This document shows, in pieces, positions 7,966-18,503 of a DNA stretch of 64,000 bases. Source of the stretch: Roseburia sp. (GTDB lineage Bacteria; Bacillota; Clostridia; Lachnospirales; Lachnospiraceae); assembly GCA_026168605.1 (NCBI GenBank), contig JAPFDX010000016.1:1-64000 (forward strand), given 5' to 3'. Below the pieces are notes generated by a model that saw only the letters and a program-made list of their open reading frames with translations, searched no databases and had not been told where the DNA came from. Each line of letters begins with the position of its first letter. The first letter of the stretch is position 1. The translations under genes and the position numbers were made by a program.

Positions 7966-8245
7966 TTTTCAAATTGCGACTGGCAAACCGCACAAATGGT
8001 ATTCTTTTTGTTCAGGATTCCGAAGCTAAGAACTTCTAAGATGTTCTGCGTATCGGTACTGTGCAGGCACACAACCGCCCTCCATGCGCCATCCATAGCG
8101 CAAGTTGGGCTTTCGCCGGCATCCCTGCCGTCGAATTGCTGGAAATTGGCAGAACATTAAGAAGTTCTAAGCTTTTCCATATTCACAAATCAGAATACCA
8201 TTTGTGTATTTTGCCAGTCGTAATCTGCAAAAATCCCTTTTGCAC
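7956..8245. repeat. 290-bp inverted repeat with about 95-bp arms upstream of the germination operon
   Basis: The left arm (7956-8049) and right arm (8149-8245) are imperfect reverse complements. The best blocks are gactggcaaa/ttttgccagtc, cacaaatggtattct/agaataccatttgtg, and gcttagaacttctta-type sequence against taagaagttctaagc. The 99-base centre (8050-8148) is GC-richer with small hairpins. It occupies most of the 401-bp gap 7872-8272, so the gap holds only the GntR terminator, a dispersed repeat and this structure. No open frame in it has a credible ribosome site. A transcript of the germination operon starting upstream of it would carry it in the leader. Confidence 0.85.
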
Positions 8246-8272
8246 CATTAGAAAGAGATAAAGGAGACCACA

Positions 8273-9772
8273 ATGCAGGAAAAGACACCGGTCAGCAAGT
8301 CGCTGGCGGAGAATATTGCCAGAATGGAGGTACTATTCGACACGTGCGACGACATCAAGAAAAAACAGATGAATCTTGGGATCCACAAGGATGTGCCGTG
8401 CTATCTGACATTTATCGAGGTGGCGGTGGACATGGGAAATTCTGCGTTGCTGGAGCTTTTAAAATATTTGCGGAGCGCGGAAAAAGAGGAAATCTATGCG
8501 GCGCTTTCCAGGAATGCGCTGGGGATCTCCGACGCGACGTATTTTGAGACGATCGAGGATGCGGGCGACGGGCTTTTGACAGGCGAGGCGATCCTATTTG
8601 TGGACGGCTTTGACAAGGCGGTGAAGATCCCGGATGACGGCTACCCGAATATGGGAGTGGGAAAGGCGGAGTCGGAAAAGGTGGTGCGCGGCTCAAACGA
8701 GGGGTTTACCGATTCCGTGAAGCAGAACGCGGCGCTCATACGAAAGCGCATCCGCTCCCCGCGGGTAAAGGTGAAGCAGAAGAAGCTTGGCGTGCGCTCC
8801 AACACGAATGTCTATCTGGTCTATATGGACGAGCTGGTCTATCCGGGGCTGCTGTCGGAAATCGAGCGAAGGCTCGGCAGGTTTGAGATTGACGGCGTGC
8901 TCGACAGTGGGGTGATCGAACAGCTCACGGAGGAGCGCTGGCGCTCGCCGTTCCCGCAGTTTCAGACGACGGAGCGCCCCGACCGCGCGGCGATGGCGGT
9001 TCTTGAGGGCAGGGTGGTCCTGCTCTCGGACAATTCCCCGGTAGGACTTGTGCTGCCGACCGATTACAATTCGTTCATCAAGACGAGCGACGATTATTAC
9101 AACCGGTGGGAGATCGCGAGCTTTGAGCGTCTGCTGCGCTATGTGGCGTCCTTTTTTGCGATGACGCTGCCGGGTCTCTATCTGGCGCTCACAAATTTCC
9201 ACACACAGATCCTTCCCACGACGCTCCTCCTCTCCTTCGCGGAGGCGCGGGCAGGCGTGCCGTTTCCGGCGGTTGTCGAGGTGCTCATCATGGAGCTGTC
9301 GTTTGAGCTGCTGCGGGAGGCGGGGGTGCGGCTTCCGGGCACCATGGGGAATACCATCGGCATTGTCGGGGGGCTGATCATCGGGCAGGCGGCGGTGGAG
9401 GCGAATTTGGTCAGTCCGATTGTCGTCATCGTCATCGCGTTTACGGCGCTCTGCTCGTTTGCGGTTCCGAGCGAGGAGTTTGCGACTGCATTCCGGCTGC
9501 TGAAATTCTTTTTTATCGCGGCGTGCGCATGGCTTGGGTTTTTCGGCTTTCTGGCGGGGCTGCTTGCCGTGCTCATTCACCTGTCGCAGCTCAAAAGCTT
9601 TGGCATCCCGTACCTCATGCCGTTTGTGGGGGCGGACGTAAACGATTATGAGGATGAGAGGGATTTTCTGTGGCGCGAGCCGCTGCACCGATTAAAAATG
9701 CGCCCGGTTTACGCGAAGAGCAGCCAGCGGAGAAAGCTGCGCCTGCGCGCGCACGGATCCAAAAAGCAGTGA
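8273..9772 (+). CDS. GerA-family spore germinant receptor subunit A
   Basis: 499 residues, start ATG 8273 after aaaggagaccaca. GerA-type A subunits sit in the inner spore membrane and sense germinants together with B and C subunits. The soluble N-terminal domain (to about 280) contains family-like segments such as GEAILFVDGFDKAV and NTNVYLVYMDELV. The C-terminal half has hydrophobic segments and the conserved PFPAVVEVLIMELSFELLREAG and PGTMGNTIGIVGGLIIGQAAVEA stretches. The next gene supplies the B and C parts. The 290-bp inverted repeat lies directly upstream. Confidence 0.93.
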   Translation: MQEKTPVSKSLAENIARMEVLFDTCDDIKKKQMNLGIHKDVPCYLTFIEVAVDMGNSALLELLKYLRSAEKEEIYAALSRNALGISDATYFETIEDAGDGLLTGEAILFVDGFDKAVKIPDDGYPNMGVGKAESEKVVRGSNEGFTDSVKQNAALIRKRIRSPRVKVKQKKLGVRSNTNVYLVYMDELVYPGLLSEIERRLGRFEIDGVLDSGVIEQLTEERWRSPFPQFQTTERPDRAAMAVLEGRVVLLSDNSPVGLVLPTDYNSFIKTSDDYYNRWEIASFERLLRYVASFFAMTLPGLYLALTNFHTQILPTTLLLSFAEARAGVPFPAVVEVLIMELSFELLREAGVRLPGTMGNTIGIVGGLIIGQAAVEANLVSPIVVIVIAFTALCSFAVPSEEFATAFRLLKFFFIAACAWLGFFGFLAGLLAVLIHLSQLKSFGIPYLMPFVGADVNDYEDERDFLWREPLHRLKMRPVYAKSSQRRKLRLRAHGSKKQ

Positions 9773-9827
9773 CGGGAAAAGAGACCGCAACAGGGAAAAA
9801 CAAATCGGGGAAAAGGAGAGAGGCATC

Positions 9828-11900
9828 ATGTTTTCAGAAAATAACCGGATATCGGAAAGACAGACCTTTCGTCTGCTCACATATGATCTGCTGGGACTTA
9901 GCACACTGCTCATTCCCTCTGTGCTCGCGGAGGTTGCCGGGCGGGACGGCATTTTTTCTATTGCAGTTGGGGTGGCAGCGGGACTTTTGTATCTGTGGGT
10001 GCTTGGCGCACTGGTAAAAGACTGCGCGGTGCCGTTTCCGGTCTGGCTTGAGCAGTGTCTGGGAAAGGTGTGCGGAAAACTGGTGCAGGCGGGATTTTTT
10101 CTCTATCTGCTGGTGCTCGGCGGTTATACGGCATATCTGTTTGCGGATGTGGTGTTAAAAAGTCTGCTGCGGGAGGAGTCGTTCTATCTGGTGCTTGCGG
10201 TGGAGCTGGCGCTTGTCCTATACGGGCTCTGGGGAGGATTGGAAGGGCGCGCCAGGATCTATGAGATCCTGTTCTGGATCCTGCTGATCCCGCTGTTTGT
10301 GATGCTCTTTTTTTCGCTGGATGAGATCCGGACGGATTACTGGAGTCCGGTGTTTACCGCGGGGGCGGGAAATGTGCTTGCCGGGGGGTTTTATATGTTT
10401 TCCGGCATGGTGGTCATTTTTCTGGTGCTGTTTCTGGGAAATTATGTGGAGCAAAAGGAGAGGCTGCTTGCCGCGGGAAAACGCGCGGTTCTTTTGACGG
10501 GAGGGATACACGCGGCGCTGTATCTGATCCTGCTTGGCGTGTTTGGCGACCGGGCGCTGGCGGCGATGAAATATCCGGCGGTCACGCTGATGAGTACGGT
10601 GCGGATTTCGGGGGAATTTCTGCGGCGGACGGACGCGCTGATGTTTGCCGTGTGGTTTTTCACGCTGTATGCGCTGTTGGCAAGCTGCGTGTTTTACTGC
10701 GGGATCCTGCTGGTGCAGATGTTTGACGGCTGTCTGAAGCGGTGCGACGGACGAAGGAGTGAAAAAGGGGCATATGTGGCGACGGTGGCTGCCGTGGGGG
10801 CGCTTGCCTGCACGTTTTACCGGAGCGCGGAGTGGATGGAACGTTGTACATGGCTGCTCTGGCATATCGGGACGCCGTTTGTCGTGCTTGTGCCGCTGCT
10901 CCTTTTGCTGGGAAAGGGTGTGGGAAAACGTTTCCGGCAGGCGGGGCGCACGGCGGCGATGGTTCTTGCCGTGTGTCTTTTTGGAGGGACGTTTACCGGA
11001 TGCGCGACGGCGGAGCTTGAGGACCGGGATTTTCCGCTGGAGATCGCGGTTACGGATCGGGAAGATCTGACAAGCGAGTTTCTGGACACGGGAAATAAGG
11101 GCAGCCGTCTGGTTGATTACAGCCATTTAAAGATTTTGATTCTGAGTGAATCCTTTGCAGGGGATGAGGCGCTGATGTGGGAATTTCTCGAGCTTTTGGA
11201 GCAGAAAAATGAGATACCGCAGAGCACCTATCTGGTCGTTGCAGAGGATGCGGACGCGGTCGCAGGGATGGAGGAGAGTCTCGGCGAGCCGGTGGGAACG
11301 TATCTGGAGCAGACGTTTGAAAATGCTTCCCGGATGAAAAAGGGAGCGTACCCGACGCTTGGGATGCTCTATCAGGAGTGTGAGAACCGGAGGGAGACGC
11401 TGTTTCTGCCATATGTCAAAAAGGAAGGAAAAAATCTTGTAATCTCCGATTATTATGTCTGGCAGCGCGGCAGACCGTGCAGCGTGATTGACTCCGGGAC
11501 GGCACAGCTTTCCTTTTTCACGCAGGGGCAGATGGAGGAATATCCCCTGGTGCTGGATGACAGCGCAGCCGTTTCCCTGTCCGGCGTGCATACCGGGCTT
11601 ACATTCTCGGAGGAGAACGGCAGGAAAACGGTGACCGCCAAGGTGCGTTGCAGCGGGGAATGGACGGGCGCGGGAACTCCGGATGAGGGAGAACGAAAGC
11701 GTGTGGCGGAGCAGGCGAATGTCTGGATGGATCAGATGGCAGAGCAGGCGCTTGCAAAACGGCAGGTGGATGTCACAAACAGTTTCCGGGAGCTCGGCGC
11801 AAAGAGGGACTGGTATTTTTATTATCAGGATAAAAGTGAGAGCTATGAGCAGGACATTGAAGTGAAATATGATCTGGTCATCGACTGGGTGAATCTGTGA
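9828..11900 (+). CDS. Fused spore germination protein: GerB-type permease joined to GerC-type lipoprotein
   Basis: 690 residues in one uninterrupted frame, start ATG 9828 after aaggagagagg. Residues 1 to about 375 form an endospore germination permease of the amino-acid/polyamine transporter type: about ten hydrophobic segments, starting RQTFRLLTYDLLGLSTLLIPS. Residues about 378-391 are a hydrophobic stretch ending in FTGC, a lipobox-like site with Cys392, followed by ELEDRDFPLEIAVTDRED, which resembles the start of mature Ger(x)C proteins; the remaining 300 residues look like the GerC extracellular domain. The two parts are normally separate genes of about 365 residues each. Whether the internal lipobox is processed, or simply serves as a last membrane helix, cannot be told. 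A sequence error joining two genes is possible but would need to remove a stop and a start cleanly. Confidence 0.85.
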   Translation: MFSENNRISERQTFRLLTYDLLGLSTLLIPSVLAEVAGRDGIFSIAVGVAAGLLYLWVLGALVKDCAVPFPVWLEQCLGKVCGKLVQAGFFLYLLVLGGYTAYLFADVVLKSLLREESFYLVLAVELALVLYGLWGGLEGRARIYEILFWILLIPLFVMLFFSLDEIRTDYWSPVFTAGAGNVLAGGFYMFSGMVVIFLVLFLGNYVEQKERLLAAGKRAVLLTGGIHAALYLILLGVFGDRALAAMKYPAVTLMSTVRISGEFLRRTDALMFAVWFFTLYALLASCVFYCGILLVQMFDGCLKRCDGRRSEKGAYVATVAAVGALACTFYRSAEWMERCTWLLWHIGTPFVVLVPLLLLLGKGVGKRFRQAGRTAAMVLAVCLFGGTFTGCATAELEDRDFPLEIAVTDREDLTSEFLDTGNKGSRLVDYSHLKILILSESFAGDEALMWEFLELLEQKNEIPQSTYLVVAEDADAVAGMEESLGEPVGTYLEQTFENASRMKKGAYPTLGMLYQECENRRETLFLPYVKKEGKNLVISDYYVWQRGRPCSVIDSGTAQLSFFTQGQMEEYPLVLDDSAAVSLSGVHTGLTFSEENGRKTVTAKVRCSGEWTGAGTPDEGERKRVAEQANVWMDQMAEQALAKRQVDVTNSFRELGAKRDWYFYYQDKSESYEQDIEVKYDLVIDWVNL

Positions 11901-11904
11901 CAGG

Positions 11905-11931
11905 GCGGCAGCGGAAAGTTTTCGCTGCCGC
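11905..11931 (+). other. GC-rich hairpin after the germination operon
   Basis: A 9-bp perfect stem gcggcagcg (11905-11913) with cgctgccgc (11923-11931), extended by gaaa/tttt pairing in the loop. No T-tract follows, so it is a poor intrinsic terminator; it may protect the mRNA 3' end. Confidence 0.5.
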
Positions 11932-11943
11932 GATGACATTATT

Positions 11944-11972
11944 TGAATAAAGACAAGGAAAATGGGAATATT
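11944..11972 (+). promoter_or_regulatory. Candidate forespore (sigma-F type) promoter of spoIIR
   Basis: TGAATA (11944-11949), 14 bases, GGGAATATT (11964-11972). The -10 part fits the sigma-F pattern GGHRAHAHT at 8 of 9 positions, and spoIIR is a sigma-F target in Bacillus. It lies 66 bases before the spoIIR start. Confidence 0.45.
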
Positions 11973-12037
11973 TTTAGCACAGAGTTGTTTGTGCAGGAGC
12001 ATTACAGATACAAACCGCCTGGGAATGGAGGACGATC

Positions 12038-12670
12038 ATGAAACGAAATAGGAAGAAACTGGTGTGTTACATATTGGCAGGGGCGGCGTTTTCCCTGCTG
12101 ATGCTGCTCGGCGGGCAGTACGGCAGGCGGCTGTATCTGCAAAAGAGTATCGCGGACAAGGTGCTGCGCTTTCATGTGCTGGCAAACAGCAACGCCGCGG
12201 AGGATCAGGAGCTGAAGCTTAAGGTGCGGGACGCCGTCGGGGCGCAGATGGGAGAACTGCTTGCGGATGCAGGGAACCGGGCGGAGTGTGAGCAGATCGT
12301 GGAGCGGGAGATGGATGCGATCGTGGAGACGGCAGAGGATGTCATCCGCGCAGAAGGCTATCCCTATGGTGTGCAGGCGGTTCTCGGCGAGGTCGCTTTT
12401 CCGGTCAAAACATACGGGAACTATACGTTTCCGGCGGGAGATTACGAGGCGCTTGAGGTCGTGATCGGAGAGGGGGCAGGGCGCAACTGGTGGTGCGTGA
12501 TGTACCCGAATATGTGCTTTTCCGGGAGCGTTTACGAGGTGGTCGATGAAAATTCGGAGGAGGCGCTGCGGGAAGTGCTTTCCCCGGAGGAGTATGAGCA
12601 GGTGTTCTCCTCGGGAAATTATGAGGTGCAGTTTAAATATCTGCCGTTTTTGAACGAGCTGGTGGAGTAA
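12038..12670 (+). CDS. spoIIR: Stage II sporulation protein R
   Basis: 210 residues. SpoIIR is made in the forespore, exported, and triggers SpoIIGA to process pro-sigma-E in the mother cell. The N-terminus has a Lys/Arg-rich start and one membrane/signal segment (about 9-27). Family motifs are clear: LRFHVLANSNAAEDQELKLK, VRDAV, and the C-terminal GRNWWCVMYPNMCF. Ribosome site ggagg lies nine bases before ATG. With the germination operon upstream, it is the main evidence that the organism forms endospores. Confidence 0.95.
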   Translation: MKRNRKKLVCYILAGAAFSLLMLLGGQYGRRLYLQKSIADKVLRFHVLANSNAAEDQELKLKVRDAVGAQMGELLADAGNRAECEQIVEREMDAIVETAEDVIRAEGYPYGVQAVLGEVAFPVKTYGNYTFPAGDYEALEVVIGEGAGRNWWCVMYPNMCFSGSVYEVVDENSEEALREVLSPEEYEQVFSSGNYEVQFKYLPFLNELVE

Positions 12671-12735
12671 GTTTTCGGCGGACGAATGACGGACAGCCCG
12701 TGTGCATATATTTTACTGACGGAAGCTGGAGGGAA

Positions 12736-13452
12736 ATGGCATTGCTTGGGTCAGTTCGATTTTATCATAGAAGAAGAGACAGGAAGAGTCCGGCACATGA
12801 TCTGCTGTTTTTGGCGGTGGTCATGTGCCTGCTGTTTGTGGGAAAGTGGGCGGAGGGACAGATGGACGCTGAGGCGATGGCGTCCGCGGACGCAAACCGG
12901 AAGATGGTCGCGATCACGTTTGATGACGGTCCGAACAAGGATTACACGCGGATGCTCCTTGCCGGATTAAAGGAGCGCGGTGTCAAAGCCACGTTTTTTT
13001 TACTGGGGAAAGAGGTGGAGAAGTATCCGGAGATCGTCGCGGAGATCCATGCGGACGGACATCTGATCGGAACACATTCCTATGAGCACGTGAATTTAAA
13101 AAATCTTTGCGACGAGGCGGCGATCGAGCAGGTCGATAAGACGAACGAGGCGATCCATGCGGTCACCGGAGAATATCCCGAGTATATCAGACCTCCGTTT
13201 GGAAGCTGGAAATGTAATCTCGATTATGAGACAAAGATGATCGAGGTGCTATGGGATATTGATCCGCTGGACTGGAAGACAAACAATTCGGACGTGATCG
13301 CAAAGCGCGTGACGGATAAGGTGACGGAGAATGATATTATCCTGCTGCATGACGCGTCGGAGTCGTCGGTTCTGGCGGCGTTTAAGATCATCGATCAGAT
13401 GGAGAGCGAAGGATATACGTTTGTGACGGTGGATGAGATATTGTTTGACTGA
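12736..13452 (+). CDS. NodB-type polysaccharide deacetylase
   Basis: About 238 residues from ATG 12736; a GTG at 12700 in the same frame and internal starts are also possible, and none has an ideal ribosome site, so the start is uncertain. A hydrophobic segment (LLFLAVVMCLLFVGKW) near residues 29-44 should act as signal or anchor. The five NodB motifs are present: TFDDGP, THSYEH (metal His residues), RPPFGSW, WDIDPLDW and LLHD. Such metal-dependent enzymes remove acetyl groups from peptidoglycan or related glycans outside the membrane; next to spoIIR a spore-cortex role like PdaB is plausible but not proven. Confidence 0.85.
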   Translation: MALLGSVRFYHRRRDRKSPAHDLLFLAVVMCLLFVGKWAEGQMDAEAMASADANRKMVAITFDDGPNKDYTRMLLAGLKERGVKATFFLLGKEVEKYPEIVAEIHADGHLIGTHSYEHVNLKNLCDEAAIEQVDKTNEAIHAVTGEYPEYIRPPFGSWKCNLDYETKMIEVLWDIDPLDWKTNNSDVIAKRVTDKVTENDIILLHDASESSVLAAFKIIDQMESEGYTFVTVDEILFD

Positions 13453-13559
13453 ATATAAAAAGATACAGCCGATTTCATAAAAAATCTATTGAGGCACTGG
13501 GGTAGGTTTAAATTATCTTATATGGATAAGGAAGCGCATGGGGGACTTTGCTTTGAGGG

Positions 13560-13988
13560 TTATATCCCACGACAATTCTTTCGCAGCCACTGTTCCGCCT
13601 CTGCCCTCTCGCGAAACACGAAAACATCTCTCCCATCCCGGTATTTTTCGAGAAGAGCATAGATCTGCGGAAGCTGGTCTTTCTGAAAATCGAGGATCCA
13701 CTGTCTGAATTCCTCGTCTAACTCGGTTTCTACCCACGGCAAATCCTCGCGTTTCGTTCCGATCCTGGATGCTGCGCCCGCAAGGCAGACGTCCGTGGGA
13801 TAATCCGGCAGAAAAACGGTGTCGCAGGCACGCAGACGCATTTCCAGCGTGCGCAGGTAATTTCCATCAATCAGCCAGCAATCTTTGCGTATGATATCGG
13901 AAAGCTTTACATCAAATATTTCCCGCGGAACGGTAGTCTGGTCGGGGGTGTGCCAGAGCAGCACCGCATGGCAACAAAATTGAGACAA
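13560..13988 (-). pseudogene. 5'-truncated P-loop kinase-like gene (topology-modulation/FlaR family)
   Basis: 142 codons. From WHTPDQTTVPREIFD onward the protein looks like the C-terminal four fifths of the small P-loop NTPases annotated as topology modulation protein: IIRKDCWLIDGNYLRTLEMRL, DTVFLPDYP, then EEFRQWILDF. The N-terminal 25-30 residues that should carry the Walker A loop are absent, and I find no GxxGxGK in any frame just upstream, where the clpB promoter begins. There is no ribosome site before the apparent ATG. I read it as a remnant. Confidence 0.65.
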
Positions 13989-14040
13989 AGACCCGTAAAA
14001 TGAAGCAGATCCCCTACTTCATAATTTTTTTAGAATTTGA

Positions 14041-14067
14041 TTAGCACTCACATATTGACAGTGCTAA
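14041..14067 (+). promoter_or_regulatory. CIRCE operator (HrcA binding site)
   Basis: TTAGCACTC, nine bases, CAGTGCTAA: 17 of 18 arm bases match the CIRCE consensus (TTAGCACTC-N9-GAGTGCTAA). It overlaps the -35 region of the clpB promoter, so HrcA should repress clpB until heat or other protein stress. Confidence 0.9.
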
Positions 14068-14083
14068 CAATCAGGTGTATAAC
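14055..14083 (+). promoter_or_regulatory. Sigma-A promoter of clpB
   Basis: TTGACA (14055-14060), exactly 17 bases, TATAAC (14078-14083). The -35 box lies inside the CIRCE element. Confidence 0.85.
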
Positions 14084-14158
14084 TCAAATTGTAACAGAGA
14101 AAAAGAGTATGATACACGCAGATGGATACATACTGTAAATAGGAACGGGAGGTACGCT

Positions 14159-16747
<2,589 letters not shown>

Positions 16748-16754
16748 GGATACA

Positions 16755-16794
16755 GACACAGCGGCGGGACGCCTGGTTCCGCCGCTGTGTCTTT
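16755..16794 (+). terminator. Intrinsic terminator of clpB
   Basis: Perfect 13-bp stem gacacagcggcgg (16755-16767) with ccgccgctgtgtc (16779-16791), followed by tttgt. Confidence 0.85.
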
Positions 16795-16797
16795 GTC

Positions 16798-16830
16798 ATA
16801 AGAGTGGCTCGCAATGCGTGCCGCTCGTTG
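16798..16830 (+). repeat. Dispersed repeat, copy B
   Basis: Matches 1968-2000 at 27 of 33 bases, again right after a gene's terminator. It also abuts the stop codon of the minus-strand acetyltransferase gene. Confidence 0.65.
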
Positions 16831-17262
16831 TCAGCGCTCTCGTTTTATGTACAGCAAAGGATAAGGATTTCCCTGCGCGTCCAGTTCCGTTCGCCTGTAA
16901 ACTTTAAAACCCATGTGCTCATAAAATCCTTTTGCAAGGGGATTCTGTTCATTGACGGAATAATTGTCAATGCCGTACTGTAGCAGCAGCTTTCCGATTC
17001 CGCAGCCCCTGCTTTCATTGGAAAGAAACAGCATTTCAAGCATTTGCTCCGCAATCCCCATAAAGCCTGCGGGCGTTCCATCTTCCTTTTCTGCGACCAA
17101 CAGAACAGGAACACCGGTTAAAGCCTGCGGGACATACTGTTTGATCTTGTTTCTTTCCTCCTCTGATAAAAATAAATGGGTTGCCTTCACAGAACTCTCC
17201 CATACATCCAGTAGGTTTTGTAGCAATACGGCATTTCGCTCTTTTACTTCAATGATTCTCAT
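16831..17262 (-). CDS. GNAT-family N-acetyltransferase
   Basis: 143 residues from ATG 17262 (gagagg upstream); an in-frame ATG at 17289 would add nine. It shows a GNAT core: MLFLSNESRGCGIGKLL is the acetyl-CoA-binding motif A, and QNPLAKGFYEHMGFKVYRR is motif B. Substrate unknown. The stretch DNYSVNEQNP looks about five residues short compared with relatives I recall, in which a second VNE follows; this could be a deletion between repeats that may weaken the enzyme. Convergent with clpB. Confidence 0.85.
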   Translation of the reverse strand: MRIIEVKERNAVLLQNLLDVWESSVKATHLFLSEEERNKIKQYVPQALTGVPVLLVAEKEDGTPAGFMGIAEQMLEMLFLSNESRGCGIGKLLLQYGIDNYSVNEQNPLAKGFYEHMGFKVYRRTELDAQGNPYPLLYIKRER

Positions 17263-17368
17263 AGGATCTGTACCTCTCAAATGTATCATTTTTTTGAAAC
17301 CATTATACCATAGTGGCAGGCAGATGTGAAAAATAATCCGTCACTTTCTTTTTCTATACAAAAAATGA

Positions 17369-17397
17369 TTGACAAATCTGTGCAAAAGGAATATATT
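17369..17397 (+). promoter_or_regulatory. Sigma-A promoter of the maltodextrin operon
   Basis: TTGACA (17369-17374), 17 bases, TATATT (17392-17397). Both LacI-type operators lie just downstream, where a bound repressor would block initiation or elongation. Confidence 0.8.
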
Positions 17398-17409
17398 ATA
17401 GTCAAAGAA

Positions 17410-17459
17410 GTGCAAACGTTTGCACTATATTTTTTTACACATCGTGCAAACGTTTGCAC
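17410..17459 (+). promoter_or_regulatory. Two perfect LacI-family operators
   Basis: The 16-bp perfect palindrome gtgcaaacgtttgcac occurs at 17410-17425 and again at 17444-17459, 34 bp apart centre to centre (about three helical turns). The central AACGTT is the typical LacI/MalR half-site core. The second copy ends 12 bases before the regulator gene, so autoregulation of the whole operon is likely. The sites also resemble a CcpA cre box, so carbon catabolite control is an alternative or addition. Confidence 0.85.
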
Positions 17460-17471
17460 AAAGGAGAGATT

Positions 17472-18503
17472 ATGACAGTAACGATAAAAGATATTGCCAG
17501 AAAGGTGGGCGTCAATCCATCCACCGTATCGCGGGTCGTCAACGGGACGGCAAGCATTTCGGAGGAGACGCGAAAGAAGATCCTTGCGGCGATGGAGGAG
17601 CTCGACTATCACCCAAACAGTCTGGCGCGCAGTCTTGTCAACGGAAGTACCTCCACGATTGGACTTATCATCGATGCGGGGAACAGCGATGCGTTTTCCA
17701 ATGCATTTTTTATCCGCAGCGTGTCTGCGATTGAGACGGTCGCGCAGCAGCGGGGATTCCACCTTCTGCTCGCGGGAGACACGGACAGGGGGATGGCGTA
17801 TGCGGTGAAAAATCTCGTGCAGGAGCACAAGGTGGACGGCGTGATACTGCCGGTTTCGATCGTGACGGAGGAGCTTTTGGCGCTGCTTTTGAAACAACAG
17901 TTTCCGTTTGTGGTGATGGGCGAACCGGCGCAGGAGGAAAAGGGCGTCTACTGGGTGGATATGGATAATGAGCACGGCAGCCGGCAGGCGGTGGAGCATC
18001 TGATGCGCGCGGGCTACCGCCATCCGGTACTCCTCGTGGAGAACAGGGGCACGGTTTTTGAGAAAAAAAGGATCGAGGGTTTCCGAAGGGAGAAAAAGGA
18101 TCTCGGGATCGCGTGGAGTCAGGACGACGTCATCGAGTGCGGGACGAAGCCGGAGGAGATCGGCGTGGTGGTTAGACGGTTGCTGCAAAATGAGATGGAT
18201 GTTGACAGCCTGATCTGCCCCAACAATATCGTCGCCTATCATGTGCTGACCGAGTTGAAGCGGCAGAAAAAGAGCGTGCCGTACGACATCGGCGTGGTGA
18301 CGTTTGACAACTATCCGCTGGCGGAATACATGGATCCGCCGCTGACGGTGGTGGATGTGGACACCTATCAGTTAGGGGAAGCGGCGGCAAACGCGTTGTT
18401 TGACAGAATCAAGGAGCGCCCCGGGGAGGGCGGCAACAGGCTTCTTCCGACGCGCATCATCGGGAGGGCGTCGACGATTGGAGGAGAGGGGGAGATTGTT
18501 TGA
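17472..18503 (+). CDS. LacI-family transcriptional regulator of the maltodextrin operon
   Basis: 343 residues from ATG 17472 (aaggagag upstream). Residues 2-25 form the LacI helix-turn-helix (TIKDIARKVGVNPSTVSRVV), followed by the hinge helix region NSLARSLVNG; residues about 60-340 are the periplasmic-binding-protein-like effector domain. The two palindromes before the gene are the obvious targets. Effector is probably maltose or maltodextrin, judged from the genes that follow. Its TGA overlaps the TTG start of the next gene by four bases. Confidence 0.92.
   Translation: MTVTIKDIARKVGVNPSTVSRVVNGTASISEETRKKILAAMEELDYHPNSLARSLVNGSTSTIGLIIDAGNSDAFSNAFFIRSVSAIETVAQQRGFHLLLAGDTDRGMAYAVKNLVQEHKVDGVILPVSIVTEELLALLLKQQFPFVVMGEPAQEEKGVYWVDMDNEHGSRQAVEHLMRAGYRHPVLLVENRGTVFEKKRIEGFRREKKDLGIAWSQDDVIECGTKPEEIGVVVRRLLQNEMDVDSLICPNNIVAYHVLTELKRQKKSVPYDIGVVTFDNYPLAEYMDPPLTVVDVDTYQLGEAAANALFDRIKERPGEGGNRLLPTRIIGRASTIGGEGEIV

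Noticed and set aside
8693..9688. 331-codon open frame on the minus strand
   Set aside because: Lies wholly inside the GerA-type gene in the opposite direction; Arg/His/Gln-rich shadow of a GC-rich gene with no family resemblance.
10218..11126. 302-codon open frame on the minus strand
   Set aside because: Opposite the fused germination gene; highly basic, no start signal, no recognisable domain.
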